From Blautia schinkii DSM 10518 (lineage in GTDB: Bacteria; Bacillota; Clostridia; Lachnospirales; Lachnospiraceae), in contig KL370851.1 in the NCBI GenBank assembly GCA_000702025.1, forward strand, positions 140,005-204,004: 64,000 nt of DNA. Direction: 5' to 3'. A program made the translations under genes and the position numbers. Shown here piece after piece: positions 33,413 through 42,758 of the stretch (its first letter is position 1; every line of letters begins with the position of its first letter). Below the pieces are notes generated by a model. That model had not been told where the DNA came from. It did not search any database and saw only the letters and a program-made list of their open reading frames with translations.

Positions 33413-34078
33413 ATGAAAAATATTTTGATTGTTGATGATGATATACATATCGGGAATATGCTGGAAGAAACGCTCACAAAAGAAGGCTATCAGGTGTCTC
33501 GTGCTTATTCCGGGACGGAAGCGTTGTTGGTTTTATCCCAATCAAAAGCAGATCTTATATTATTAGATTTGATGCTGCCAGGATTAAATGGAGAAGAAAT
33601 ACTTCCCCAAATAAAGGGCATACCTGTTATTGTGGTGAGTGCTAAAGTTGATATTGATAATAAAGTCAATCTGCTGCTTGGCGGTGCGGTTGATTATGTG
33701 ACGAAGCCGTTCAATATGAAAGAGCTTTTAGCCAGAATTTCCGTACATCTCAGAAATACGGAACGTACGCTACTATCTTCAGAGCTGAAATTTGAAGACA
33801 TCGTCCTTAATACAAATACTCATATGGTAATGATCAACAATACGGAAATAAAATTAACAAGGACAGAATATGCCATTTTGAAATTGCTTATGCAAAATCC
33901 TACTCAGGTTGTTACGAAATCAGTGCTGTTAGAGCGTATCAGTGCAGATACGCCGGATTGTACGGAAAGCTCGCTGAAAATGCACATTAGCAATTTAAGA
34001 AAAAAGCTTCGGGAGGCAAACGACAAAGATTATATTGAAGCGGTCTGGGGGATTGGTTTTAAAATGAGGACGGAATAA
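33413..34078 (+). CDS. OmpR-family response regulator
   Basis: A 221-residue regulator. The receiver domain has acidic pocket DDD near residues 7-9, phospho-acceptor Asp in LILLDLMLPGLNGEE near residue 51, and Lys in VTKPFNMKELLARI. The C-terminal winged helix is in residues 125-221 (LTRTEYAILKLLMQNP; VWGIGFKMR). The start MKNILIVDDD is chosen because GGAG lies ten bases upstream; an ATG nine bases earlier is too close to it. It probably activates the ABC genes immediately downstream through the TCTTTAC repeats, with the kinase at the end of the cluster. Confidence 0.92.
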   Translation: MKNILIVDDDIHIGNMLEETLTKEGYQVSRAYSGTEALLVLSQSKADLILLDLMLPGLNGEEILPQIKGIPVIVVSAKVDIDNKVNLLLGGAVDYVTKPFNMKELLARISVHLRNTERTLLSSELKFEDIVLNTNTHMVMINNTEIKLTRTEYAILKLLMQNPTQVVTKSVLLERISADTPDCTESSLKMHISNLRKKLREANDKDYIEAVWGIGFKMRTE

Positions 34079-34079
34079 A

Positions 34080-34137
34080 TCTTTACGATTTCTTTACTGT
34101 TCTCTTTACCGTCTTCTTTACTATTTACCGATATAAT
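34080..34137 (+). promoter_or_regulatory. Four TCTTTAC direct repeats and -10 box before the ABC genes
   Basis: TCTTTAC begins at 34080, 34091, 34103 and 34115, with spacing of 11, 12 and 12 bases, about one helical turn. A TATAAT follows at 34132-34137, with no recognisable -35 hexamer. Direct repeats at helical spacing are typical OmpR-type binding sites, so the response regulator probably activates here. Confidence 0.7.
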
Positions 34138-34172
34138 GCCAGTACAACAAATAAACAGGAGGTTATGATATT

Positions 34173-35087
34173 ATGGATTATGTTCTTAGAACAAATGCTT
34201 TATGTAAAAGATACAAAGATTATAAAGCATTAAATGGACTGTCTATGAATGTCCCCAAAGGAGCCATCTATGGCTTTGTAGGAAAAAATGGTGCTGGCAA
34301 AACAACACTCATCCGTCTGATCTGCGGATTGCAGGAACCTACATCCGGCGGATATACGCTGTATGGAACGAAAAATACAGATAAGGAAATTCTAAAAGCG
34401 CGCAGAAGAATGGGGGCTGTTGTGGAAACACCTTCGATTTATCTTGACATGACAGCCGAGGACAATTTGAAACAGCAGTACCGTATTCTGGGGCTTCCGT
34501 CCTTTGATGGGCTGACTGATATTTTAAAGTTGGTAGGACTTGATAACACCGGAAAAAAGAAAGCAAAAAACTTTTCACTTGGTATGCGTCAGAGATTAGG
34601 TATCGCAATCGCTCTTGTTGGTGCCCCCGATTTTTTGGTTTTGGACGAACCTGTTAATGGTCTTGACCCACAAGGCATTATTGAAATTCGGGAATTAATA
34701 TTAAAACTGAATCGGGAACAGCAAATTACAGTTTTGATTTCAAGTCACATCCTTGATGAACTGTCCAAACTGGCGACGAATTACGGATTTATTGATAACG
34801 GGCACATTGTAAAAGAAATCAGTGCAGAAGAATTAGAAGCAGCTTGCAGAAAATGCGTACGTTTGGAAGTCAGTGACACAAAAGCTCTTGTCCGTGTACT
34901 TGACAGAATGCAGATTGATTATAAAATCATAACGGATAAGACTGCGGATATGTATGCAAAAGTTAATATATCCCATTTGACTGCAGCATTATCGAAAGAG
35001 AATTGCGAAGTGATCTCCATGCAAGAGCGTGATGAAAGTCTGGAGAGCTACTATGTCAGCCTTGTAGGAGGTGGAAGAAATGCGTAA
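34173..35087 (+). CDS. ABC transporter ATP-binding protein (BcrA/lantibiotic-immunity type)
   Basis: A 304-residue ATPase. Walker A is GKNGAGKTTLI near residue 36, the signature is FSLGMRQRLGIA near residue 132, and Walker B is FLVLDEPVNGLDP near residue 152. The C-terminal 90 residues and the ending SLESYYVSLVGGGRNA are typical of ATPases paired with ABC-2 permeases for bacitracin or lantibiotic resistance. The product at 47558 is a clear paralogue. AGGAGG precedes the start; the end overlaps the permease start by eight bases. Confidence 0.92.
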   Translation: MDYVLRTNALCKRYKDYKALNGLSMNVPKGAIYGFVGKNGAGKTTLIRLICGLQEPTSGGYTLYGTKNTDKEILKARRRMGAVVETPSIYLDMTAEDNLKQQYRILGLPSFDGLTDILKLVGLDNTGKKKAKNFSLGMRQRLGIAIALVGAPDFLVLDEPVNGLDPQGIIEIRELILKLNREQQITVLISSHILDELSKLATNYGFIDNGHIVKEISAEELEAACRKCVRLEVSDTKALVRVLDRMQIDYKIITDKTADMYAKVNISHLTAALSKENCEVISMQERDESLESYYVSLVGGGRNA

Positions 35088-35910
35088 ACTATTATCTGCC
35101 GATTTTTCCCGTCTTTGGAAAGACAAAATCTTTTGGCTCTGTATGGGAGCTATGCTGATATATTCTGTTTTATATATGTTGAACGGATGCAGACAGGCGA
35201 CCATTGATCTGACGGAATACAATTACAGTATTGATAAATATTATTTCCATTTTGCGATTTCAATCGGCATATTTTGTTCATTATTCAGCAGTATGTTCTT
35301 TGGTACGGAATACAGTGATGGTACAATCCGAAATAAAGTTGTGGTTGGACATACAAAAACAAATATTTATCTGGCCAGTCTGATTACCACAATCACGGCA
35401 ACATTGTTAATGATGCTGGTATGGCTTGTCGGGGCATTAGTTGCCATTCCAACGCTTGGGGTTTGGGAAATGGGTATCCCCAATTTGTTTGTATATCTGT
35501 TAATTGCTATTATGTTTGTAATGGCTCTTTCCGCAATTTGTACATTAGTAAATATGGTCTCAGCAAATAAGGCCGTTACTGTTGCAATCTCTATTTTTCT
35601 GATTTTGGGACTTCTTGTTTTTTCGAGTATGATCTATAATGCTCTCAGTGAGCCGGAAATGACAAGCGGCGTTCTAATAACTGCAAATGGAATGGAAGCA
35701 GCTGAACCGGCACCTAATCCGAATTTTGTCAGCGGTATAATGCGTACGGTATATGAATTTATTGTTGATTTTTTGCCTACGGGACAAGGATTAAAAATGT
35801 CGCAATTGGAAGTCAGCCGTCCTGTTCTTATGATCGTATCATCTGTGACTATTACGTTTTTAACAACATTTGGAGGAATCGTTGTGTTTAAGAAAAAAGA
35901 TTTGAGATAA
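35080..35910 (+). CDS. ABC-2 type permease (lantibiotic-immunity type)
   Basis: A 276-residue membrane protein with about six segments and an N-terminal amphipathic stretch MRKLLSADFSRLWKDKIFW. ATG 35080 is preferred over the in-frame GTG at 35071, because AGGAGG lies seven to eight bases before it. It pairs with the upstream ATPase. Resistance to a cell-wall-active peptide is the likely job by family and by the linked two-component system. Confidence 0.87.
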   Translation: MRKLLSADFSRLWKDKIFWLCMGAMLIYSVLYMLNGCRQATIDLTEYNYSIDKYYFHFAISIGIFCSLFSSMFFGTEYSDGTIRNKVVVGHTKTNIYLASLITTITATLLMMLVWLVGALVAIPTLGVWEMGIPNLFVYLLIAIMFVMALSAICTLVNMVSANKAVTVAISIFLILGLLVFSSMIYNALSEPEMTSGVLITANGMEAAEPAPNPNFVSGIMRTVYEFIVDFLPTGQGLKMSQLEVSRPVLMIVSSVTITFLTTFGGIVVFKKKDLR

Positions 35911-35920
35911 GGAGTTTCGT

Positions 35921-36811
35921 ATGGAAAAGTGGTTATGGATCTTTGTTGGCATTATGGCGGTGATCATTGTTGCTCTGATCATAAAAATATGTATATTACA
36001 AAAAGCTGCAAGGGAAATATCAAATGCCTTTGCCGACAGGCTCATAACCGATACGAACACGCTCATTGATATTTCCTGCAATGACAGGTATATGCGCAGT
36101 CTGGCGAATACCATAAATATAGAACTTCGGAAGCTCCGGGTGCAGCGGCATCGTTTTCAGCAGGGAGATTTGGAATTAAAAAATGCCGTTACAAATATTT
36201 CTCATGATTTACGGACACCGCTTACTGCAATCAACGGTTATTTGGAATTGTTAGAGCAGGAAGATAAAAATGAGACCGTTACCCGGTATATCGAGGTGAT
36301 TAAAGAACGTGCAGATATGCTGACACAGCTTACGGAAGAGCTTTTCAGATATTCTGTGATTCTATCAACAAAAGGCAACCTGGTTTTTGAACAGGTTGCC
36401 ATCAATACTGTATTAGAAGAGAGCATTGCCGCATTTTATACAGTTTTTAATGAGCGAAACATTGTTCCTGAAATACAGATTCCGGAAATTAAAATCGTAC
36501 GGAAGCTTGACCACGCTGCCTTGTCCCGTGTGTTTTCCAATCTGTTGAGCAATGCTATAAAATATAGTGATGGTGATTTGAAAATCACTCTGTCAGAGAA
36601 TGGCGAAATCACCTTTTCTAATACAGCATCCGAATTAGATGAGATACAGGTGGGCAGGCTGTTTGACCGTTTTTATACAGTAGAAGGCGCCAGAAAATCA
36701 ACAGGATTAGGTCTTTCAATCTCTCAAACCTTGATTGAAGAAATGGGCGGAAAAGTATCTGCAAAATATGTTGATTGTAGACTTAGCATCCATATTGTTT
36801 TTCGAGATTAG
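35921..36811 (+). CDS. Sensor histidine kinase
   Basis: A 296-residue kinase with one clear N-terminal membrane segment (LWIFVGIMAVIIVALIIKICIL) and almost no extracellular domain, as in intramembrane-sensing kinases. The H-box is ITNISHDLRTPLTAINGYLEL (His near residue 95), the N-box FSNLLSNAIKYSDG and the G-boxes STGLGLSISQTL. It closes the regulator-ATPase-permease-kinase cluster and is convergent with the kinase at 36826. It is paralogous to the kinase at 45836. Confidence 0.91.
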   Translation: MEKWLWIFVGIMAVIIVALIIKICILQKAAREISNAFADRLITDTNTLIDISCNDRYMRSLANTINIELRKLRVQRHRFQQGDLELKNAVTNISHDLRTPLTAINGYLELLEQEDKNETVTRYIEVIKERADMLTQLTEELFRYSVILSTKGNLVFEQVAINTVLEESIAAFYTVFNERNIVPEIQIPEIKIVRKLDHAALSRVFSNLLSNAIKYSDGDLKITLSENGEITFSNTASELDEIQVGRLFDRFYTVEGARKSTGLGLSISQTLIEEMGGKVSAKYVDCRLSIHIVFRD

Positions 36812-36825
36812 GCATGGGCTGCCCT

Positions 36826-38058
36826 TCAAAGCCTGACGGTAAAGCATACGACGGACCCTTCTTCGTAGGCCGCGCGGATGGAGCCTTTGCAGGACTCGGC
36901 AATGGCCTTTGCCACAGAAAGGCCGATTCCATAGCCGCCGCTCTTTTGGGTGCGGGCGCTGTCGTCGCGGTAGAAACGGTCGAAAAGCTTCTCCGGTTCT
37001 CCCTCGGGGAGCGCGGTGCAGGTGTTTTTGACCTGCAGGACGGCAGACTTGTCCGGCTTTTGGAAAGTCACTGTAATCTGTCCGCCGGGGTTGGTGTATT
37101 TTACCGCGTTATCAAATAGAATAGAAAAAAGCTGGGTGATGTGCCCCTGGTCAGCGTGAAGCATGATTTCCGGCTGGATTTCTGCCTGAATGGAAACGTG
37201 GTTCAGGGCAGCCATTTCATAGTAGGGATGAAGTGTTTCTTCCAACAGACGGCTTGCGCAGAAATCATCACCTTGTAGCTTGGCAGTGCCTTCTTCCATT
37301 TTAGAGAGGGTGAGCAGATTTTGCATCAGGCCGTTTAAACGGATTGTCTGCGTGCGGATGTTGCGGCTCCATTTACTTTCTCCCTTGTGCAGCTCCAGTG
37401 CGTCGGTGTTTGCCAGGATGATGGCAAGAGGAGTTTTGATCTCGTGTCCGGCGTTGGTCACGAACTGCTTCTGTTTTTCCAGGCTCAGGGCAATGGGCTT
37501 GATTGCCTTTTTGGAGAGCAGGAATACAAGCAGGAGCATCAGCAGCCAGCACACAAGGCCGATGCATACCGAGATTGCGAGAACCATCAACAGGGAGTTA
37601 AGCTGAGTGGAGGTGTCAAGAAATACCATCACAGTACCGTTCCCGGCTCCAGATGGGGAAATTTTGTATTTGAATTGGTCAATGCTGCCGGAAGTAGTTT
37701 CCCGCTCCAGCACTTCAAGAGCAAGCTGTTCAGCCTCCGTTTCATTTACAGATGCAATCTGGCTTATATCAATATGCATGATTTTACCTAAGGCATCCAG
37801 ATGTACCAGGAAAAAGCGTGCCGCCATAGTGAATTCCCGGTCAGAGCGCGGAGGGAAAAAATCCGGCCTTCCCCCTAATGGCTCCTGTTGGGGAGGAAAT
37901 TGGCCGTCATTTTCTGAGAGCATTTCTAAAGTGTGCTCAGTCTGGCTTTCTGCCATCCAATAGTTGATTCCATTGATAGCGCCCAGCATAAAAAGCAGCA
38001 GTACAGTCACGGCTGCCATGGCGGTGAGAATGAATTTTTTCTGAAGTGTTTTTATCAT
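36826..38058 (-). CDS. Sensor histidine kinase
   Basis: A 410-residue kinase with two membrane segments (residues 10-30 and about 155-180) enclosing an extracellular domain of roughly 120 residues. H-box FVTNAGHEIKTPLAIILANTDAL, N-box FSILFDNAVKYTNPGG and G-box GYGIGLSVAKAIAE are present. It overlaps the response regulator stop by four bases. The signal is unknown. It is not related closely to the peptide-sensing kinases nearby. Confidence 0.92.
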   Translation of the reverse strand: MIKTLQKKFILTAMAAVTVLLLFMLGAINGINYWMAESQTEHTLEMLSENDGQFPPQQEPLGGRPDFFPPRSDREFTMAARFFLVHLDALGKIMHIDISQIASVNETEAEQLALEVLERETTSGSIDQFKYKISPSGAGNGTVMVFLDTSTQLNSLLMVLAISVCIGLVCWLLMLLLVFLLSKKAIKPIALSLEKQKQFVTNAGHEIKTPLAIILANTDALELHKGESKWSRNIRTQTIRLNGLMQNLLTLSKMEEGTAKLQGDDFCASRLLEETLHPYYEMAALNHVSIQAEIQPEIMLHADQGHITQLFSILFDNAVKYTNPGGQITVTFQKPDKSAVLQVKNTCTALPEGEPEKLFDRFYRDDSARTQKSGGYGIGLSVAKAIAESCKGSIRAAYEEGSVVCFTVRL

Positions 38059-38729
38059 GACAGCTCCTCCAGAGTATAACCAATGTTGCGCTTTGCACGA
38101 ATCGCTACCTTAGCATTGAGGGCGGAGAGACGCTTGCGCAGGTAGGAGATATACACCCATACGGTTCCAAGCTCCGCGTCCGTATCATATCCCCATACCT
38201 TCACAAGAATATCCTCGGAGGAGAGATAGATTCCCTGGTTGAGCATGAAAAGCTCCATGAGGCGGTACTCAAGCTTGGGCAGGACAAAGGTCTGTCCGTT
38301 TCCGCTGAGCTCGTAGCTGCGCAGATTCAGGGAAATGTCGCCGCAGGTTAGAATCTCCGGGGTGTATTCCTCCCGGCGTCTGAGCATTGCGCGGATTCTC
38401 GCCAGCAGCTCGCCCATGACAAAGGGCTTGGGCAGATAGTCGTCTGCACCCAGATCAAGTCCCCGGATGCGGTCCTCCACCTCGGCCTTTGCGGTGAGCA
38501 GCAGGACAGGAGTGCGGCAGCCTTCTCTGCGAAGCTGGGAAAGCACCTCCAGACCGTCCTTTTTGGGCATCATAATGTCAAGGATAATGCCGTCATATTG
38601 CTCCGCATGGGCATAAGCCAGGGCTTCTTCCCCGTCGTACACGGCATCTACCATATATTTGTGGTAAGTAAGAATGTCAACAACAGCCTCGGACATGCTG
38701 ACTTCATCTTCTGCGAATAATAATTTCAT
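38055..38729 (-). CDS. OmpR-family response regulator
   Basis: A 224-residue regulator for the kinase at 36826. The receiver domain has phospho-acceptor Asp in DGIILDIMMPKKDGLEV near residue 51 and Lys in YLPKPFVMGELLARI. The C-terminal winged helix includes LPKLEYRLMELFMLNQG. It is the first gene of a two-gene minus-strand operon. No target site is evident nearby; the cobalt operon lies upstream on the same strand, 130 bases away. Confidence 0.93.
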   Translation of the reverse strand: MKLLFAEDEVSMSEAVVDILTYHKYMVDAVYDGEEALAYAHAEQYDGIILDIMMPKKDGLEVLSQLRREGCRTPVLLLTAKAEVEDRIRGLDLGADDYLPKPFVMGELLARIRAMLRRREEYTPEILTCGDISLNLRSYELSGNGQTFVLPKLEYRLMELFMLNQGIYLSSEDILVKVWGYDTDAELGTVWVYISYLRKRLSALNAKVAIRAKRNIGYTLEELS

Positions 38730-38860
38730 ATGTAATCACCTCTAACTGATTGTATCACAGAAGGAGATAGTTCGGCTAATAATATAATGTGAAAAGAGTG
38801 TGACCTGAGATTGTGGCTCCAAATGCCCGTTACCGGTTGTGTGTCTAATAACGGAAAATA

Positions 38861-40537
38861 TTATTCGGATACTGCACTCATGGCTTCGTTCACATGGCGG
38901 ATGAAGATTTTGCGGATGCCTTCGTATTCCCCAAGCCCTTTCAGCACAGGTTCCACCTGGTACCCGGCTTTTTGGAACTGGCACATCCAGGAGTCCGGGT
39001 CATCCCCGGCCATGTCATTGCGGGCATGATCCCCGGCTACGATCATGAAGGGCGCCAGCACGATTTTTTTAGGCTGAAAGGCGCCGATCATCCGCTGCAG
39101 GGACTGCATGGCGGGATACGCCTCAACCGTGCCCAGGAAGATGTGGGGATGTCCCATATCCTTAAATGTATAGTCAAGTGCCGCGTAAATAGCGTTGGAA
39201 AAGTGTGTGGTCCCATGCCCCATAAGTACAAGCGCACTGTCTTCATCCAAATCCTTAAATTCCTCAGTCACAGCATGGATCACCTCGGAGTTATCCTGCT
39301 CGCTGGTGAGAAGGGGAGTGCCGAAAGCAATGGAGTTGAATTTGCTGCGGTAGGAGAGGGCATCCTCCTTCATAAGGTCATTTTCAATGCCGTTGATCAC
39401 ATGGGTGGGCTGGACGATCACGTCGGTTATACCGTCCGCAGCCATTTCCTCCATCGCCTCTTTTACATTATTCACATGAACTTGATCCCGTTTTTTCAGC
39501 TTGGCAATGATCATTTTGCTGGTCCAGGCCCGGTAGATTTTATATTCCGGGAAGGCGCTGGCAATGTCCTCCTCGATAGCGTCAATGGTCACTTTTCTTG
39601 TAGGCTCATAGCTGGTGCCGAAGCTTACTACCAGGATAGCCTTTTTTGCGTTTTCGTTCATTGTGGGGTTTCCTCCGTGTCCGTGATAAATTCTTTCTGA
39701 TATATTTTCAATATAGGTTTCCAGCTCCGGCAGTGTCCGGGGCACAGGAAGCGAGGTTTTCAGTATGCCCTTCTGGCAGAGGCGGTCGAAAAGCTCAAGG
39801 ACCGCAGGCTGCCGGAGATTCGTATCCGCCAGGGCTGCCTTATTGGAAAATACCTCTGCAGGAGTGCCTTCAATCAGCACCTGTCCGTCCTTAAACAGAA
39901 ATACCTGGTCAGCCCAGGAATAAGCATAGTCCACATCATGGGTGGACATCATGACCGTAATGCCCTTTTCTGTGAGCGTGTCCACGATTTTATTCACCAT
40001 GATCGTGTGTTTGGGGTCCAAAGCCGCGGCAGGCTCATCAAGGATGATGACCTCAGGGTGCATGACCAAAATGTCCGCGATAGAAACCTGCTTTTTCTGT
40101 CCGCCGCTTAAGGCGTGGGTGGGCTTATGCCGGAAAGGCGTGATCTCCAGGTAATCAATGACCTCCTCCACCTCTTTTTTCGCCGCGTCCTCCGCAATCC
40201 CGAGGTTGAGAATGCCAAAGGAGATTTCCTGGTAAACGCTGGCGGAGAAAAGCTGGTTATCCGGGTCCTGGAACACGATCCCTACCTTCTGCCGTGCCTC
40301 TAAAAGTCCCTTGCGGGTGTAGGAAAGAGGCTTGCCGTCCAGATAAAGCGTGCCCTTTTCCGGCTGGTTCACACCGTTGCAGCAGAGAAAAAAGGTGGAT
40401 TTGCCCGAACCGTTGGCACCCATGAAGGCCACCTTTTTCCCGCGCTCGATTTCCAGGGAAAGACCGTTCAGGGAATGGCTGTTTCCGTCGTCATAAGAAA
40501 AGTGCAGATTGTCTGCTTTAATAATGATATCTTTCAT
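38861..40537 (-). CDS. CbiO-CbiK fusion: cobalt ECF ATPase joined to anaerobic cobaltochelatase
   Basis: A 558-residue fusion. Residues 1-285 are an ECF-type ATPase with Walker A MGANGSGKSTFF, FQDPDNQLF, signature LSGGQKKQVSIA and Walker B VIILDEPAAALDP. Residues 293-558 are the sirohydrochlorin cobaltochelatase CbiK (ILVVSFGTSYEPTRK; metal histidines in LVLMGHGTTH and VAGDHARND). Import energy and cobalt insertion thus sit on one chain. An internal ATG at 39661 opens the CbiK part (MNENAKKAILVVSFG) and has GGAGG ten bases upstream (39676-39672), so free CbiK may also be made. It overlaps cbiQ by four bases. Confidence 0.93.
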   Translation of the reverse strand: MKDIIIKADNLHFSYDDGNSHSLNGLSLEIERGKKVAFMGANGSGKSTFFLCCNGVNQPEKGTLYLDGKPLSYTRKGLLEARQKVGIVFQDPDNQLFSASVYQEISFGILNLGIAEDAAKKEVEEVIDYLEITPFRHKPTHALSGGQKKQVSIADILVMHPEVIILDEPAAALDPKHTIMVNKIVDTLTEKGITVMMSTHDVDYAYSWADQVFLFKDGQVLIEGTPAEVFSNKAALADTNLRQPAVLELFDRLCQKGILKTSLPVPRTLPELETYIENISERIYHGHGGNPTMNENAKKAILVVSFGTSYEPTRKVTIDAIEEDIASAFPEYKIYRAWTSKMIIAKLKKRDQVHVNNVKEAMEEMAADGITDVIVQPTHVINGIENDLMKEDALSYRSKFNSIAFGTPLLTSEQDNSEVIHAVTEEFKDLDEDSALVLMGHGTTHFSNAIYAALDYTFKDMGHPHIFLGTVEAYPAMQSLQRMIGAFQPKKIVLAPFMIVAGDHARNDMAGDDPDSWMCQFQKAGYQVEPVLKGLGEYEGIRKIFIRHVNEAMSAVSE

Positions 40538-41310
40538 AAGAAAAATCTCCTCCAGATGGCAAATAGGTACAATAGGATTTCAAACAGCAGGATATAGAGA
40601 ACCTCCCGTTTACAAGGAGGATAATTTTCGCTTAAAACATGGATGGTGCCGTTGTAGCAGCGGGATTCCATGGCGTCGTATAAGGCGTTTGATTTTTTGA
40701 TGGCTCGGATAAAAAGGGCGGAAGAGAGCGCCCCGAAGGATTTGAGCGAGGTGCGGAAATTTACATTGCCCAGTCTTGATTTCTGGGATATGGAAATCGC
40801 GGAAGAGATTTCCATAAGTACAAAAATAAAACGGTAAATCAAAAGCATCAGTTCAATCATCAACCGTGGACAGCGGATGCGGCGCAGCACCTCAAGAATA
40901 TCCGGCATGGGAGTGCTGAATGACAGGAAATACAAACAGGATACCGCAGCCATGGCGGTAGCAATCAGTTGGAGCGCGTACCGGAAATCAGTCAGGCTGA
41001 CACTGAGATACCAGCTTCCCAGAGGAATGGAGAATAAGTCTCCCGGCGTGTGGGAAAGGTTGAACACGATCGCTACGGTGCTCAGAATGAGAAAAGCCAG
41101 CGGCACTTTTAAAAAGTGCAGATAACGGAAAAGAGGGATTCCTCCCTTATAAACGGTCAGAATCCCTGTCACTGCTAAGACGATGGCCGCGACTGCAATG
41201 GAACGACTCCCCACACAGGCGATCAGTGTGAGCATTGCAAACGCGGACTTTTCACCGGCATTCACATATCGAAGCTTAGATTGATAACAAAGCTTATCAA
41301 TAGTGATCAT
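40534..41310 (-). CDS. cbiQ: Energy-coupling factor transmembrane protein CbiQ
   Basis: The T component that links the ATPase to the CbiMN cobalt binder in the membrane. 258 residues with five or so membrane segments. A coupling-helix-type motif of EcfT proteins is seen near residue 140-150 (LEVLRRIRCPRLMIELM), followed by SAALFIRAIKKSNALYDAMESR. It lies between cbiN and the CbiO-CbiK gene, in the usual cobalt operon order. Confidence 0.92.
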   Translation of the reverse strand: MITIDKLCYQSKLRYVNAGEKSAFAMLTLIACVGSRSIAVAAIVLAVTGILTVYKGGIPLFRYLHFLKVPLAFLILSTVAIVFNLSHTPGDLFSIPLGSWYLSVSLTDFRYALQLIATAMAAVSCLYFLSFSTPMPDILEVLRRIRCPRLMIELMLLIYRFIFVLMEISSAISISQKSRLGNVNFRTSLKSFGALSSALFIRAIKKSNALYDAMESRCYNGTIHVLSENYPPCKREVLYILLFEILLYLFAIWRRFFL

Positions 41311-41326
41311 CAGTAACTCCTTTCCA

Positions 41327-41635
41327 TCAGTCGCCTTTTCCTAATTTTTTACGTTCCACATAGCGGCCCATAAAGAAGGCGATGATGCCCACACCCAGAC
41401 CAGTCTGGATGCAGAAAAACAAGCTTTCCACCTCGCCGGGAAGCTCCCCGCCGATGGCTTTTTCCAGGATTGGTACGGCCCATGGCTCATATCCGGTGTT
41501 TACTTCCTCCACAACCTGGCTTCCGGCATCGTCAGAACCGCCGAACTCCGCATCTTTCAGTACAAAGAGAGGAATCAGGGCGATGAGTATAATAGCTGCG
41601 ATGATTGCAAGTACAGTCCCTTTTTTCATGATCAT
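41327..41635 (-). CDS. cbiN: Cobalt transport protein CbiN
   Basis: A 102-residue protein with two membrane helices (residues 6-24 and about 72-90) and an extracellular loop containing AEFGGSDD and [15 protein letters not shown], typical of CbiN, which assists cobalt loading of CbiM. ATG 41635 overlaps the cbiM stop; a second ATG at 41629 has equally good ribosome-site spacing. Confidence 0.92.
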   Translation of the reverse strand: MIMKKGTVLAIIAAIILIALIPLFVLKDAEFGGSDDAGSQVVEEVNTGYEPWAVPILEKAIGGELPGEVESLFFCIQTGLGVGIIAFFMGRYVERKKLGKGD

Positions 41636-42378
41636 TTCGCCTCCTTCAGAAATCCAATGGAACGAAGTTCCGGTTTTGCATAGGTTTCCAGTGCGGTGAC
41701 GATGAGCACGGTGATGAGGCCCTCGATAATGGCAAGGGGGATCTGCGTGGGGGCGAATACAGCCAGGAATTTACCTAATGCAGCGCCGAAACCCGCAGAG
41801 CTGTTGTGCGCGATGGCCATCTGAGCGGCTGTCACGCAGTATGTAAATAAATCACCAAGGGTGGCGGCCAGAAAGATTCCCACCTTTTGATTGACCTTGG
41901 ATTTTTTGCAGAGCACATAAATTCCATAGGATACAAAAGGTCCTGCGATTGCCATGGAAAAAGTGTTGGCGCCCAAGGTGGTAAGCCCGCCGTGAGCCAG
42001 CAGGATTGCCTGGAACAAAAGTACAATAATGCCCAGGATACTCACTGCCGAAGGTCCGAAAAGGATTGCGCCAAGACCTGTTCCGGTCATATGGGAGCAG
42101 CTTCCTGTCACGCTTGGAATCTTCAGGGAAGAAATTACGAACACAAAAGCTCCGGCCATGGCAATGAGCGGCAGTGCTTTAGGCGCTTTGGCCAAACGTT
42201 TCTTGATGGAAAAGAATCCGGCGGCCAGAAACGGCACGCAGACGATTCCCCAAACAATACAGTAGGTTCCGGGCAGGTAGCCCTCCATAATGTGCATGGC
42301 GCTGACATTTGGCACAATACCGAACATCAGGGCAAATGCGGATAGTAGTGTGATGATTTGTTTCTGTTTCTTTGTCAT
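41632..42378 (-). CDS. cbiM: Cobalt ECF transporter S component CbiM
   Basis: The cobalt-binding membrane component. [23 protein letters not shown] (from residue 28) contains the Met-His-Ile-Met metal ligand motif, here preceded by a leader of about 27 residues. Further motifs are [23 protein letters not shown] and [20 protein letters not shown]. 248 residues. The leader [27 protein letters not shown] looks like a signal peptide, so the mature protein would start at the ligand Met. First gene after the second cobalamin riboswitch. Confidence 0.93.
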   Translation of the reverse strand: MTKKQKQIITLLSAFALMFGIVPNVSAMHIMEGYLPGTYCIVWGIVCVPFLAAGFFSIKKRLAKAPKALPLIAMAGAFVFVISSLKIPSVTGSCSHMTGTGLGAILFGPSAVSILGIIVLLFQAILLAHGGLTTLGANTFSMAIAGPFVSYGIYVLCKKSKVNQKVGIFLAATLGDLFTYCVTAAQMAIAHNSSAGFGAALGKFLAVFAPTQIPLAIIEGLITVLIVTALETYAKPELRSIGFLKEAK

Positions 42379-42471
42379 TGTTTTCTCCTCTCTTATTTAA
42401 TCCCCATAGGGAATTGTCCCGCAGAAATACTAAGTGAATTCACAGTATTCACAGCGATTTTCCTATGAGAC

Positions 42472-42506
42472 AAAAAAACCTGCCATAAGACTATGCTTAT
42501 GCCAGG
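42472..42506 (-). terminator. Riboswitch-controlled terminator before cbiM
   Basis: On the minus strand, CCTGGCATAAG (42506-42496) pairs with CTTATGGCAGG (42489-42479) with one mismatch, followed by seven T. It lies between the riboswitch and cbiM and should form when cobalamin is bound. Confidence 0.85.
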
Positions 42507-42578
42507 CTACAAGACTCTCCGCCAAAGACAGAGGTCCTATACACCCAGCCATCGTTCGTAGCTGGTTGCATCCAACGG

Positions 42579-42745
42579 GTACAAGGCAGGTCTTCTGGCT
42601 CAGGCTTCATCATCCGTTCCGTCTTCCCGTTTCCAGTGACATATGTGGAAGGACTCAGCCATTACAGCGGCGCGACCGCGAGAGATTTTCACTCTGCTTC
42701 CCTATTATCTGTATCAGAGAGCATACAGACCTTGTGCCTATTTGA
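42579..42745 (-). promoter_or_regulatory. Cobalamin riboswitch upstream of cbiM
   Basis: A full-length B12 riboswitch on the minus strand: GGGAAGCAGAGTGAAAATC, CGCGGTCGCGCCGCTGTAA, GATGATGAAGCC and GAGCCAGAAGACCTGCC occur in the expected order. The leader also carries CCAGC/GCTGG (about 42546-42565), which may belong to the antiterminator. It should reduce cobalt import when cobalamin is plentiful. Confidence 0.95.
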
Positions 42746-42758
42746 TTCTACGAGATTT

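Noticed and set aside
34173-36811. Reading this cassette as a lantibiotic biosynthesis cluster
   Set aside because: No LanB/LanM enzyme, precursor peptide or protease gene is present; only resistance-type ABC and regulatory genes are seen.
38894-39700. 268-residue frame on the plus strand opposite the CbiK part
   Set aside because: It mirrors the CbiO-CbiK gene, has no ribosome site and no recognisable domain; the minus-strand gene has full motifs.
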